Position numbers and translations under genes: made by a program. DNA of 64,000 nt from Dipteris shenzhenensis (Eukaryota; Polypodiophyta; Polypodiopsida; Gleicheniales): assembly GCA_047967505.1 (NCBI GenBank), contig CM106540.1. One strand, 5' to 3'. Under the pieces are notes generated by a model. The model worked only from the letters and a program-made list of their open reading frames with translations, was not told the origin of the DNA and searched no databases. Positions 1 through 11,003 of the stretch are shown piece after piece. Positions within the stretch are counted from its first letter, which is position 1, and each line of letters starts with the position of its first letter.

Positions 1-1278
1 CCTAGTGCGGGTTGTAGTCCGATTTGTTTGTATTTGGATTTTTGTGCCTATATTGATATGTCCTGATATGTCTTATTGAGCTGCTCCCACCGGTGTCTGC
101 GGTCTTTTGCCATTCAGTCTTGTTCTTCTTGGACCTTCACGTCCTCTTCTTCCTAGCTTTTTTGGGCCTCTTCTATCTGTTTCTCTTCCCGTTCCCTTCT
201 TTCTTGCCTCTTTGACTCAGTTGCCAACCTTGTCGCGATAGATGCTGGAATTGCCGCGCTTCGGGTAACTCGTCCGTGCAAGATTCTCCTTCCACCACCC
301 TTTCTTCAGCTTGTAAAGTTGCTATCCCAAACATATTGTAGAAGGGTGGTTGTGTTATAGTCCAGTCGACCGATCTATAAGCTAGGATCATAAAGATCCA
401 TGGATTGAAAATCTTGCCTCCTGGATCATGGCATGTCTTATCGATTGTTTTGAAGAAATATTCTGCCCAATTGGTGTAATGCGGGTGGATGAGTTTCACA
501 AGCATGAACCCCTTGATCTATGCTGGGTGATTCATTGGCTAGAGCTGAAGTAGCAATGGAAGTGCTCTAGCAGGTTTGATGTATTGGGGCTGCAAGATTT
601 CTGAAAAGTATATACCATTCTTGTGGTCCTTGGCATCCACACTAGTGTTGATTAACCCCTTAACATCTTGCTTCAGGTTCTTTGATTGCTGAAAGGGTGT
701 TGAGATGGGTAGCAGATCCAATGCAGTTTGGACATTGTGGATATTGAGGGACAATTCCAACCATTGAAGCCCTTGTTTATCTCTGATTTTTGACCTTGTG
801 TTGGGATTGTAGTGCTAAACAAACTGACATGTTAGGAGATCTGCTAGCTTGCCCAAACCCATGATGTTGAGGTATGGTTTCACTTCTGGGTCATGTAAAG
901 CATGGAGACATTTTGCAGTGTGGTAGATGAGATGAACTCTTTCTTCATTGTTATGCCTACAAGTGATGTATCTATATGAGATGTGCATGACATGTGGATG
1001 GAGAGCTGCATCCATGCTTCCCCAAGGAAATATTTTGGTTGGAATATATCATTGGTTTCTCTTTCCTCGATCCCTTCAATTCTCGTATGAGTTGTGTACT
1101 TCTTACGATCACCAACCTATGAGGTAGAAGCACTGATGGGGTGAACTTGTTGGAGCGGTAGTTGGTTCTGGACTAGAATGCCACTGGTGTTATCCATTTC
1201 CAAGTACCCTTCCTCATGCAGGTTGAGGAAGAATTCCTCCTCAATGAGATCTAGACAATGCCTCGGGAGTGGTTCCAT
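1..1278 (-). pseudogene. Degenerate ORF of unknown family, probably transposon-derived
   Basis: Reading the minus strand from about 1050 to the left edge, one frame stays largely open, with stops near 815, 539, 173 and 130. Long protein-like blocks (1015-815, 760-539, 505-173) lie in exactly that frame. A second piece in another frame begins with Met at 1278 and runs to a stop near 1122, so at least one frameshift separates them. The left part is rich in Lys/Arg and Gln. I do not recognise the family: no zinc knuckle, RT, integrase or protease motif is visible. The shared frame over about 1 kb argues for a decayed real gene. It lies beyond the integrase end of the O1 gypsy element on the same strand, so it may be an accessory ORF of that element or part of another one. 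It continues off the window. Confidence 0.45.
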
Positions 1279-1780
1279 TTTTGTGATTCGGTGATGATTT
1301 ATTGTTTTGATGCTGGTGGAATGATTTGTGAAGGCCTTAGAACGTTGAAAGGAGGAAAATCAATAAGATTTGTGAGGTTTATGTCAGCTAGTGTCGACTC
1401 TGATAGGGTGTCAGTATGCTAAACCACACAAAGATCCTGATGCTTGAAGAATGGCAAACTGCTACTTTTATAGACCTAGGGCCTATTTCCTCGCAAAGAT
1501 CTTGAAATCCACGCGTGAATCGTGACAGAATCCAAGTGTGTTCTCACTTAGTCTAGATTTCACCCTGTTTTGTCTTTAGTCTAAATGTAGATTTGATGGG
1601 GGGGTACTTGTAGGGTAGCCTGCTATTGTTGATCTGACTTTTGATGACACCTCTAATTTCCCCAAGTGGGTCATGATCCTGTCAACTAAGGTGATTTTGA
1701 GGTCTGCCCATCTTGCATAGGTGTTTGACATACTGTAATTGACTTGGTCCTGGTAGTTCATGTTGAGTTAACTTGGCTCC

Positions 1781-1914
1781 AGGATCCATGCGTGGATCCT
1801 AAGTTGGTTTCTTGTAGCCTTCATCTGGTTTACTGATGCTTAGCAATGATTTCTGACCAGGTGTCAACTTGGAGCTGCTGTGGGTGACTAGTCCAGGATC
1901 CACGTGTGGATCCT
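1781..1914. repeat. Two copies of a 20-bp palindrome, 114 bp apart
   Basis: AGGATCCATGCGTGGATCCT at 1781-1800 and AGGATCCACGTGTGGATCCT at 1895-1914 are near-perfect palindromes starting 114 bp apart. A decayed version lies near 1506. Related palindromes occur at 14464, 14579 and about 14694, again 115-117 bp apart, on the other side of the O1 element. The sequence between the copies is only weakly similar. They may be tandem units in LTR or untranslated sequence. Function is unknown. Confidence 0.5.
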
Positions 1915-2169
1915 GAGTTAGTCTCCTGGTTGCCTGGATTTACTCAATAGGGGTTGGATGCTGATGTTGAGGCTGTGTGGTGGTTGCTGATGCCATCTGA
2001 TGTCACTCTGACTATTATATGGTCTTAGTGCATGACGATGTGGTGTGTCAAGGATAGGTGATAATTTGATGTACCACGTGCGTGCACAATGTGTATTGTG
2101 AACTAGGGGGATGGTAGTGTCTAAGGTGTTGAGATGGAAGTGAGTCCAGGGTTATCCCCTTGTCCTATC
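1915..2169. other. Stretch with nothing recognised
   Basis: No open frame, RNA gene or repeat could be supported here on either strand. It separates the palindrome pair from the decayed ORF that ends at 2170. Confidence 0.4.
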
Positions 2170-3120
2170 CTAGGCAAGACTTAGACTACATGATGTTAGA
2201 GGACTTGGCCTTGGCATATTGAGTTGATACCCATGATGAGTAAGTATACCAAGTTGTGGTAATCTTTGTCTTGATTTCCTCCAATACTTGGGTGAGAGTA
2301 GTGGTGTGGGGGCAACGTGAGAAGAAGGAAGTGATTTTGGTGGGGTCTCTGATAGTACATTCTTCTTAGGTTGAATAATTGTGTTGGTAGCAGGTCCTTG
2401 TGTGGCTACTACCATGGGAGTCGAGGTGTTTGAAGTGATTGGATTTGTATTTTCCTTGGCAATAGGTTCTTGTGTAACTATTGCTTTGCATATAGAGCTT
2501 TCTTTTTAAATTATGGCCCTTGGAATAGGTTCTTGTGGGACTATTCTTGGTGTCTCTTGTAAGTTCTAAAATTGTATCATTGGACTCTTGTCTTTGGATA
2601 CCTTGACAATGGGTTCTTGTGTGACCTCTATCCCTTGATGTGTAGTCTCAGTGTTGGATTCCACTGTGTCCTTGGGAATCCACTTTTAAACCCTTTTTAG
2701 AGTAGGGGTTGCTATTTTTGGATTTGATTGTGGATGGGTATGTTGATGATGAGGCTTAGGAATCCAAACATGAGTGTTACCTTTTTGGGTACCCATCTTT
2801 GATGTGTCTTCTTGGTCTACTTTGTCCTTGGTGGAACCTTGGGTTTTCTAGTGTGGGTTGGAGTGGAATGTTGTTCACCACGAGGCTACCATGGTACCCA
2901 CACCTCTGTATTTCCTTGATCATATCCTTATCTTCCAGAGGGGATTTCCTTATCCATACTAATCTTGTGGTTGGAACATGGGCTTCCCATGTTGTCGGAG
3001 CTTGATCTTTTCTTGTGGTCTTGGGCAATGTGTGCTCTAGCTGCTTGATGAGGTTCTTAGCTGCTGCATCTTGAGGTTCATCCTACACCAAGTTCACTGT
3101 GGTGACCTATCCTTCCTTGG
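2160..3120 (-). pseudogene. Decayed gag-like or accessory ORF with WIPK and TQEP peptide repeats
   Basis: Read from 3100 down, the minus strand encodes a hydrophilic protein in two frames. The upstream frame (3100-2777) contains an AAAKNLIKQLE segment and VWIRK. The downstream frame (2808-2170) contains VWIPK and KWIPK, then four copies of a peptide like VTQEPI (EVTQEPIVK, IVPQEPIPR, IVTQEPIAK, VATQGPAT) about 60-100 bp apart, with three in-frame stops. It ends in a Pro/Ser-rich tail. No enzyme motif is present. It lies directly downstream of the O1 integrase on the same strand. A plus-strand ORF near 40.8 kb also carries WIPK motifs upstream of a gypsy RT, which favours a gag-like identity. 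The family is not identified. Confidence 0.45.
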
Positions 3121-3469
3121 TAAGTGTTGCCTTTTTTGCATGTGAGTCAATTTGGCAATTGACTTGGTAGCACCAAATCCTTTCAAGCGCGAGGTGATGA
3201 TCTTCGATTGCTCCCGCAAGCATAATGAAAAGTTAACAAGGTGATCCACAATCGTTGATATTAACTTGTAGTATCACATAACCCATCATTTTCATTACAC
3301 TTCCATTGATTGCACGAATGCTGGCAAATGATGGAATACACTTTACTTGGGTAGGCTCTCCCAAACCTAATGTGATATGAAATTATGGCTTGCTCTGGGC
3401 TTACTCTATGCTTCTACACTCACCTTGGCATTGGTAATTACCTGCAAATCAACCATAATCCTCACAAGG

Positions 3470-4827
3470 TCAACAATTGATTCATCATCAAGTAAACCAT
3501 AGTTTCGAGGGTTCCTTTAGAAGTAGTCTTTTGTCTCCTTGCACTTATCCTTGCATTCCTCTCCTTGGCCTCTTCTTGGGCCTACTTTTTGCTTCCTTGC
3601 CTCTTCTTGCTCTCGATGAATGGCTTGAAGTGTTTGAAGAGTTAGAGGTCCATAGAACCTATTTATCTTGCTTCTGTTGATATAACCTGCCATGACTATG
3701 GCATCAAGGGTAGCTAGCGAACTGAGCCTTGTGGAATGATCTCCACAACTCTATAAGGTCCCATGCCCTGATATTTCAACTTTCTTTTTGTGTTACAAAC
3801 ATTGTACATCAATGCAAGATCTACTTTTAGATCCTTGTTCTTTAGGTTTCTATCAAATCGTCACTTGCGCTTGAGTTTTTCAACTTGTAATCCATAGGCT
3901 GTGCATAAGCAAGTCTCTTTAAACTGTTCCAAATCCACTAGCCTTTCAACTAATGCATCTTCATCCACCCCCTCCCTTACCACAACTCGAAGACTGGGCC
4001 CCAAAGGTCCCCTTAAGTATTACTACTACCTCTAGCCCAAAGGCTAAGCTAAATGGTGTATAATTGGTTGCCACTTTGTAAGCAGTGCGGTATGCCCATA
4101 AGGCGGCTACGAGCTTGTGTTCCTAGCCAATAGGACTGCCTTCTATTGTCTTGGTCATGATAATGATCAAGATTTTTTTTGTGCTCTCTTCCTACCCATT
4201 GGCTTGGGGATAGTATGCTGAGTAGAATCGGTGAATGATCATGAATTCACTGGTTAGAGTAATAATTACTTTGTTCACAAAGTGTGAACCAAGATCGCTT
4301 ACTAACTCTAGTGGGCATCCAAATCTTGAAATAACTTGCTCATACAAGGACTTGGCAATAGTTCTTGCATCCACATCCCGTGTCACTTTGGCTTCTTACC
4401 ACTTGGTGAAATAGTCTATAGCCACAATAATGTATCCGGCTCTTGATGATCGTGCAGCTGGACTTATGGGTCCGATAAATTCGATGCCCCATTTTTCGAA
4501 TGGTTGTGAGGAAAGTATGCCTGTTAAGGGCATTCACTCCTGATTTCTTGGTTTGGTTGTCCTTTGACAAGGATCACGTCATTTCCAGGCCACCATAATC
4601 CAATGTGCAATACCTTGTTGGTAGTTGTATCTGTCGGCAAAGTGTCCACTTGCTATTCCAGCATGGTCTTCTTCTAGTACAAGAATAAATTCATCCTCCC
4701 ATACACATCTTACAATTAGATCCTTGCCCGTTTTGTACAATTGTCTAGCAATAAGTTGATAAGGGGTTGCATCCCAAATCAATCTTCTAGCTCTGGCCTT
4801 GTCCAAAGGTATATCATGTGGTAGCAT
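3470..4827 (-). pseudogene. Ty3/gypsy integrase of element O1, decayed
   Basis: Integrase catalyses insertion of retrotransposon cDNA. The zinc-binding region (4827-4579) carries a His-rich block with HAGIASGHF. The core follows in two overlapping frames (4570-4192), including LVSDLGSHF with the second catalytic Asp, and YYPQANG. In the next codons the usual Gln is TAG, but the catalytic Glu two codons later is kept. The C-terminal GPY/F region (3790-3690) reads KLKYQGMGPYRVVEIIP, then stops, then FYGPL and a basic tail towards 3470. Frameshifts and stops make it non-functional. It is co-oriented with the RNase H upstream. Family assignment rests on these motifs and the RNase H-integrase order. 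Confidence 0.8.
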
Positions 4828-4919
4828 TTGTTAGATAATGACCAACCTCCTCTGCCCATTCCGGAATCAAGTCAATTTTGAATAATGGTGCTTCGGGAAG
4901 ATCATCATCCACACCCGTA

Positions 4920-5348
4920 GGAGCTTCTTTATTAGGAACTCGCGACAAATGATTTGCAAGAACATGAGTCTTTCCTTTTCTAACCGCGATAGTGAAGTCA
5001 AACTCTAGAAGAATAAGCATCCAACGAGTGATGCATCCAATCATACATGGTTTGTTCACTAAATATAATAAGGCTTCATGATCCACGTAAAACACAAACT
5101 TGTTGGCCAACAAATAATGTCTAAATTTCCTTACAGCGCATAAATCATTGCTAGGCCCTCATGCTCGGTAGTGGTGTAATTTGTTCAGCCTCATTCAATT
5201 GGCGGCTTCTCGGGTAATCAAGATTGTATTTGCTAGGTTGCGCCAACACACATCCTATAGAAAAATTGGAAGCATCGATATGTACATGGAACTCAAGATC
5301 CCATTCTGGTGCTCTAAGGATAAGTGTTGTTGCTAACACATGCTTCAA
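4920..5348 (-). pseudogene. Ty3/gypsy RNase H of element O1, decayed
   Basis: RNase H degrades the RNA strand of the replication hybrid. The minus strand shows the entry motif FHVHIDASNFSIGCVLAQP (5348-5151), including the first catalytic Asp. A second block (5113 down) has FYVDHEALLYL, then a TRWMLILLEFDF segment and ANHLSRVPN, the usual end of gypsy RNase H. A frame change separates the blocks near 5150. The integrase zinc-binding region overlaps its 3' end in another frame. The RT that should precede it in frame is absent. Instead the neighbouring RT sequence (5338-5790) is on the plus strand. Confidence 0.8.
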
Positions 5349-5790
5349 GTTCCCAGCTACTTTCCACAGTGTTCAAAGAATACTTACGAATATGGTTAGA
5401 GATCTTCTTGGATGATCTTTGCGTCTATTTCAAATGGTGTGAGCATGTAAGGTATCTTAGACTAGTAGTCTTTGAAAGATGACGACTCTATAGGATTTCT
5501 CTTAACCCACTAAAATGTCAAATTTGGGTAAAACATGGAGTAATCCTTGTCACATAGTATCAAGAACACAATTTCAATGGATTACAACAAAGTGAAACTC
5601 ATTTTGTAACTTCCACTACAAACCAACTACAAGGGAGTTCAACATTTTACGGATACTACAGGAGATTTATATTCTTCAATGCTAAAATTGCAAGGCCGTT
5701 GTATTGCCTTTTAGTTGTATTTGAACAGATGGAGGAATGTCATAAGCGTGTTTCACCGTATTAGCATGTATATATCTTAACAATGAAGGT
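5338..5790 (+). pseudogene. Ty3/gypsy reverse transcriptase segment, inverted relative to O1
   Basis: On the plus strand, FKFPATFHSVQRIL (from 5344) matches the RT motif usually written NAPATFQ. After a one-base shift comes IFLDDLCVYF, with the catalytic Asp pair at 5411-5416. Then come EHVRYLRLVVFER, SLNPLKCQIWVKHGVIL, MDYNKVKLIL, and after another shift GYYRRFIFFNAKIARPLY (thumb/connection). So RT motifs B-D and the thumb are present in order, while fingers and motif A are missing. The flanking protease (above 5912) and RNase H (below 5348) of the same kind of element run on the minus strand. The junction with RNase H is near 5340. The simplest reading is inversion of the RT part inside O1; insertion of a fragment from another element is the alternative. 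Confidence 0.75.
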
Positions 5791-5911
5791 CAAATTTAAC
5801 ATTCACCATGCCTTCCTATCTTTTGTGCGTTGTCTAATTCATCATCCGCACCGGAATGAAAATTTCTAGAGGTGATTCATGCTTTTCAGCCACTGTCTAA
5901 GCTCCATGTTT

Positions 5912-6490
5912 TTAAGGAATACCTATGGTTGCAAGATAATGCATCCAATTTTGTGAAAACTCAAGTTTAGGAAGTGGCACATACCAATTCCCGGCTCGGT
6001 CTCCTCCGATTCTGTCATTCAGTGCCTCAAATGTGTTTACTAGAATACTTCTAGCAGTGGTGTTAGCAGCGAATACATTCCCACTTAACAAATGGGTTTT
6101 CCAAATGTCTCGATCAATTTGCATCACTTAACTATCCTTGCGAAGGTAAATGTTTTTGGCTCTCCAATCATCCTAGTAGGCTATCATAAGATGCTAACTC
6201 TCATGGAAAGTCCATCACCAAAAATCCAACATCATAAGAGATTTCAAAAGTTCAGATCTTGAGTTTTTCGATCACTCCCAAGGGTCTTGAAGTGACTCCA
6301 TCCGCCAATTGCACTTTGAGAGAGAAATCATTCATGGCTCGCCTTCCCCATCATTCCCAGCAATGCTTCATGATCATATGGACTAAGGATCCTCCATCCA
6401 AGATACGCGAAACTGTCTATTTTCGGAAGGAGATTGGAAGAACTGCATTTGTGCCATCACTCTCAAAAAACTACCCCAATTGATTGATAG
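5912..6490 (-). pseudogene. Retroviral-type aspartic protease of O1 and following linker
   Basis: From 6480 downwards the minus strand reads a block ending VSRILDGGSLVHMI. DGGS (6387-6398) stands where aspartic proteases have D-S/T-G, so the active site is altered. Downstream are VQLADGVTSRPLGVIEKL and ISYDVGFLVMDFP, then YDSLLG, matching the usual C-terminal half that ends in a LLGRPW-like motif. A 71-codon open block (6127-5912) follows, with no motif I recognise; it lies where RT should begin. Several stops and frameshifts are present. The protease would process the gag-pol polyprotein. Confidence 0.65.
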
Positions 6491-6875
6491 GAATTATTGG
6501 CCTGTCAAATGGTTCTTTAGGGGGTGGTGCTATTGGTTTAGCGATTCTGTCAGGTATTCTTGCCATAGAGTTAAGGTGCCCATTCATCCAATTTGAGAGG
6601 TCATGCCATAATGTCAGGTGACCCCTTAGCAATGTTGCAACAGTTGGCATTTTGAATTCCATGGATAGGAATGATGCTAATCCTGAAAAATCTCAAGGTC
6701 TAATAGGGCGAGTGATTGTTGCTACCTTAGAGCATGCATCTGAGGTCCTTCTTCTCAAAATCTTTGTAATCTTGGATCCTCCTCAGACATTTGATCAAGA
6801 AGAAGTGGGCTACTTGGTGAAGACTTGAAAGTCTAATCCTCATCAACACGTGCAAAGATCTTCACTTGTGATTTT
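6491..6875 (-). pseudogene. O1 gag/pre-protease segment downstream of nested element M1
   Basis: A minus-strand open block at 6662-6471 has the segment LRGHLTLWHDLSNWMNGHL, followed by a proline-rich part leading into the protease. From 6875 to 6690 the minus strand is coding-like in another frame (SPLLLDQMSEEDPRLQRF) with stops. This piece directly abuts the M1 insertion and should be contiguous with gag sequence at 12546 and above. Function of these residues is not identifiable. Confidence 0.45.
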
Positions 6876-7478
6876 TGAAACCTTAAAGGTAATTATCTTC
6901 CACACAAATTCACCACTTAATCAATTGGAGAAGAAGAGCACAATCACACCACGAAAACGAGGACCAAGGAGCCAAAATTATCCCTCTCTTCCAAAATGAG
7001 GGATTTGCTTTACATAGCCATCTTAGGGCCCAAAAATGAAATATGTCCATTACAAAATATACTCAAACTTGCAATAATAAAGCAAATACAAAATTGGCCC
7101 ATGGCCATATGTAGTGCGCTGACACCTCAATCGGTACCCTCGCACTAACTCCAATCCTCGCTATGAGTTCCATCACCTGTACTCAAGCTGCCAATTACAT
7201 TAGTTATTAACAATCGATTGAACGAATCACCGAATCAACCGATCCCAACATAACCGCACTCAAAGCACAATAATCAAGCACAACACCAATAACACGAGTG
7301 ACATCAGTATTAACATGGAATCACCCACAATAGCGACCATCTAGCATGGCAAAACACAAGCTAGTCAGGCGTCCCCAACTAACCACACAAAGTCCTATGG
7401 AGTACTTTGCCATAGTAACACTTGACTAAAATAATAATGTCCAAAGCAAGATATATCAGAAATATAATTTTCGTAACA
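6876..7478 (-). repeat. 3' LTR of M1
   Basis: 603 bp. On the plus strand it begins TGAAACC and ends CGTAACA. It aligns with 11824-12545 over its whole length except for two internal deletions, one after 'cacaccacgaaaac' and one after 'cacacaaagt'. The divergence suggests an old insertion. Confidence 0.93.
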
Positions 7479-7490
7479 TCCCTCTTCCTT
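7479..7490 (-). other. Polypurine tract of M1
   Basis: On the minus strand AAGGAAGAGGGA lies immediately upstream of the 3' LTR. This is the expected place and composition for the plus-strand primer of reverse transcription. Confidence 0.8.
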
Positions 7491-7539
7491 GGATTGCAAT
7501 TGACCTCAATTACATGTTTGATTATAGGAACTAATGAGG

Positions 7540-8213
7540 TCTAGAAAAGTTCAAAAGAACCGCTCAAGCATCCACTGAGCATCATCTCTCGGATGATCCT
7601 TAAATTTAAGCAACTATTTAATATAGACATTTCCTTTTCAGGTCGAGGTCTGTTGATGATCAATAATGCATTCGGGTTCTAGAATTTCTTCTTCATCAAC
7701 AATCAATGGAGCCTCTTCATAGACAAGATGAATAGGTAAAGGTCCTTTGAAGGGCTTTAAGAGGCTGATATGGAAAGCATTATGTATTTTCCAATTATCA
7801 AGTAATTCAAGCCTATAAGCTAGATCATTGATTTTCTGAATCACCTTGAATGGTCCATAAAAACGTGGGGACATCTTGATTACTAGCCATTTCTCAACAC
7901 TCTTCAATCTTCTTTTCTCAATTTAAAGAAGTACATAATCACCTTCCTTAAAAAGCATGTGTTTTCGTTTCTTATTTGCTTGTTTTGTGTACTTCTCTTG
8001 AGCTATTGCAATAACTTCTCTAACCTCTTTGAGAATATTTTAATAGTCAAGGGTAAATGCATCTGCTGCCTCTACTCTATGGGTCAATCGTGTGATAGGA
8101 ATAAGTAAAACCTTCCCATAGATAATCTCAAAGGGTGCTCCTCCAGTTGCAGAATGAGGAGTATTATTATAAGCAAACTGTAAGAGATGAAGATATTTGT
8201 CCCAAGTCTTTGG
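7540..8213 (-). pseudogene. M1 integrase C-terminus and chromodomain
   Basis: Continuing from the integrase core in the same frame after a stop at about 8212, the minus strand encodes KTWDKYLHLLQFAYNN, GGAPFEIIYG and EKYTKQANKKRKHML. The GPY/F module follows (FYGPFKVIQKINDLAYRLELL) with its IHNAFHISLLKPF segment. EEEILEPECIIDHQ then opens a chromodomain, which continues past a TGA as LLKFKDHPRDDAQWMLERFF (about 7600-7545). Chromodomains bind modified histone tails and direct integration to heterochromatin. In-frame stops at three or more positions interrupt it. Confidence 0.85.
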
Positions 8214-9041
8214 TTAACTTCCCGCATAAGCTCTTATCATATCCAGAATAGTACTATTTGTAACTTTAGTTTGTCCATTCGATTCTGGATGAAAAGCTGA
8301 TGAGAAATCTAACTTAGTGCCTAGATTATGAAATAATGCAGTCCAGAAATTACTGCAAAACTTTGAATCTCGATCAGACACTATAATCTTTGGCAAGCCA
8401 TGATGAACAAAGATATGCTTGATGAATAAATGTGCAGCTTGCTGAGCTGTTAAAGTCTTCTTGCATGGAATGAAATAAGCTTGCTTACTAAAGCGATTTA
8501 CTATCGTCCATATCATATCATTTTGATTCACTGTAGTAGGAAAACCTCTAATGAAATCCATGGATATTTGTTTCCAAGGTTGCGTAGGAATAGGCAAAGG
8601 CATCAGCAATCCTGGGGTCTTTCCTTTATAACTCTTGATCTTCTGGCAAGTGATGCATTCAGCTATGAACTTAGCCACATCTTTTCTTATAGTAGGCCAA
8701 TGAAATTCCCTTGCTATCACTTGTAAAGTGGCAGTCACTCCCCTATGTCCCATATATGGTGGTTGGTGCATTTCCTCCATTACAATTTGTCTAAAGGGTC
8801 GAGTGATGCATAACTTCTTTTGATAAAAGAGGTATCCATCATTGCATGAATAGTCTAACATAGGATTCCAATTATTATTCTCTAATTTGTACCATATATC
8901 GAAAAAGTTTGGATCCCCTTGATAAGAATTCTTCATACCTTCGAAAGGCTGGGTCTCTACGATAGTGATGTGATTAATACTTGCCTTTCTGCAAAGAGCA
9001 TCGGTAACTACATTTTCTTTTCCAGGTTGATACTGAATCAT
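8214..9041 (-). pseudogene. M1 integrase, open but with a mutated catalytic residue
   Basis: A 275-codon open block. It starts with the RNase H tail (YQPGKENVVTDAL), then the zinc-binding module with MGHRGVTATL and CITCQKIK. The catalytic core has SMDFIRGFP (first Asp), IIVSDRDSKF (second Asp) and FHPESNGQTKVTN. The third catalytic residue, Glu in the usual GQTE, is Lys (AAA) exactly 35 residues after the second Asp, so strand transfer should be lost. The block has no internal stop over more than 800 bases and is the best preserved reading frame of the element. It ends at an in-frame stop, and coding continues beyond it. Confidence 0.92.
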
Positions 9042-9461
9042 GGGCTGAAAACTTTATATAAATGATGTCCTTTTGATGTGCCTATCGGATATAAGTGGCT
9101 GAGTCAACAAATGCTTGATACTTTGCTGATCGGTTTTGATAAGAAACTGAACTCCCATCAAATAGTGTTTCCACATTCATAAGGCATGCACAACAATGGT
9201 TAATTCTTTATCATATGTGCTATAATTGCATTCCGCTGGTTTTAAATTTTGGCTCTCATATGCTATTGGATGTCCATCTTGCATAGGTACAGATCCAATT
9301 CCATATCCACTAGTATCGGTTACAACTACAAAGAATGGTCTAGAGAAATCGGGTAGTTGCAACACAGGAGCTTGTGTGAGAGCTTCTTTGAAAGCTGTTA
9401 AAGATTTATCTTGATGCTCGGTCCATAAGAAATGCTTAGCTTTTCTAAGAAGGTCTGTCAA
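9042..9461 (-). pseudogene. M1 RNase H
   Basis: A minus-strand open block (9461-9177) begins LRKAKHFLWTEHQDKSLTAF and contains VVTDTSGYGIG (first catalytic Asp) and YDKELTIVVHAL (catalytic Glu). A TGA follows HAL, then the frame continues as MWKHYLMGVQFLIKTDQQS with a further catalytic Asp. It ends, after one more stop, at the integrase block. Two stops make it a pseudogene, but the catalytic residues seen are intact. Confidence 0.88.
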
Positions 9462-10330
9462 TGGATGTGCAATGTATGTGAAATTCTTGACAAACTTTCT
9501 ATAAAGCTACATAATCCCAAGAACGATCTTAATTCGTGTATATCTTGAGGTTTAGGCCATGTGACTATGCATTCAATCTTCTTTGGATCTACTCGAATCC
9601 CATCGGCGGATACAATGTGACCCAAATACTCTATCTAATCTTGAAAGAAACTACTCTTTTCAGGTTTTATGTACAATTGATTTTCTTTCAAAAGTGAAAA
9701 GACTAGCTTCAGATGTTCCTTATGCTCCTCAATGTCTTTGCTAAACACCAAAATATCATCGAAAAATACTACCACACAATCTTGGTGTTTAAGAAAGATT
9801 TAGTTCATCATTCTACTAAAAGTAGCTAGAGCATTAGTTAGCCCAAAAGGCATAACTAGGAACTCATAATGTCCCGTTTGGAGTTCTAAAGGCAGTCTTG
9901 TATATATCCTCTTCTACCATATGAACTTGATGATAGCCGGATTTGAGATCTATCTTACCGAAGACCTTGGCCCCTTTCAATTTGTCCAAAAGATCATCAA
10001 TCCTAGGGATTGGATATTTGTTCTTCACTGTGATTTTGTTTAGTACACGATAGTCTATGCACACTTGATAGGTTCCAATTTTCTTTTTGACTAATAAGAT
10101 AGGTGCTCCACAAGGAGAACTGCTGTCTTATCAATCCTCTCTCTATCAGTTCCTCCACTTGCTTTTGAATTTCCTTTTGTTCTAGCTGATTGACTCTATA
10201 AGGAGCTTTGCAAGGTGGAGTATTGCCCGGTAAGATTTTTATCCTATGATCTTCAGGTCGAGAACATGGTAGTCCACGCAGTAAATCCTCTAAGAAACAA
10301 TCCGAAATTTGAGAAACAAACTTTTGGTGT
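9462..10330 (-). pseudogene. M1 reverse transcriptase, frameshifted
   Basis: Fingers are in the 10455-10003 frame ([31 protein letters not shown]). A frameshift near 10110 leads to [20 protein letters not shown] and [13 protein letters not shown] (10064-9864). After another shift come [16 protein letters not shown] and VVFFDDILVFS, whose catalytic Asp pair is at 9755-9760. The connection domain reads EYLGHIVSADGIRVDPKK and LRSFLGL. At least two frameshifts and two stops are present. The catalytic FFDD motif itself is intact. Confidence 0.9.
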
Positions 10331-10593
10331 GTAGGCTTAGTGTTTGGCTGAGTAGCCATTACCATATTCACCAAAATTAGATAAGTCTTCTCACATTTTC
10401 TAATTGCTCTTTTGGCTTGTGTGTGGTTGAGTAAAGGACTGATCTCAGGTTTCATTAAGCTGTTCAGACAAATTTCTTATCTGTCCTCAATCCACATCTG
10501 ATGTGAATCGTAATCTATCTTAGAATTATATTGATGCCTCCATGGCATTCCTAAGATGATGTCCACTCCCTGTAGGGGTGCCACTAGAAAGTC

Positions 10594-11003
10594 TCATGTA
10601 TCCTTGTAGGGTTTGATTGAGATTTCAAGATTCTTGACTTCTCTAGTGCAATTGTACTTTGTCTTGATATGTGTACTACCATCGTCATGCAGAATAATAA
10701 CCTCTTTGCCATTAATAAAACCTTTCATTTTTAGAAGAGCATGACAGTTGTACTTACCTCCCTCTTGCTTGGCTGCTTCGTCATGTCGATCATGTGCACT
10801 TTCGCCGTCGGGGTCTTCTTTCTTTCGGGACACTCAGTGGCTATGTGTCCCACCTTGTTGCACTTGAAACACCTTATTTCTTTCTTTGGAAAATTTCCAC
10901 CGTTCGACTTCATCAATCCCTCAGAGCCGCAAATGGGCAGAGTTGTAGAGTCTTCATTGCAGCAGGCGCACAGATTGAGGAGTAGGGCCTTTGCTTCTTC
11001 CAA
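10594..11003 (-). pseudogene. M1 gag zinc knuckle and aspartic protease
   Basis: The block 11003-10731 contains the nucleic-acid-binding knuckle CFKCNKVGHIATEC (C-x2-C-x4-H-x4-C), followed by a basic stretch. The overlapping block 10833-10594, in another frame, carries LLKMKGFINGKEVIILHDDG, matching the start of a retrotransposon protease. The active-site triad D-S/T-G is read as DDG, so it is probably inactive. The two blocks overlap by about 100 bases in different frames, so a frameshift lies within them. Confidence 0.82.
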
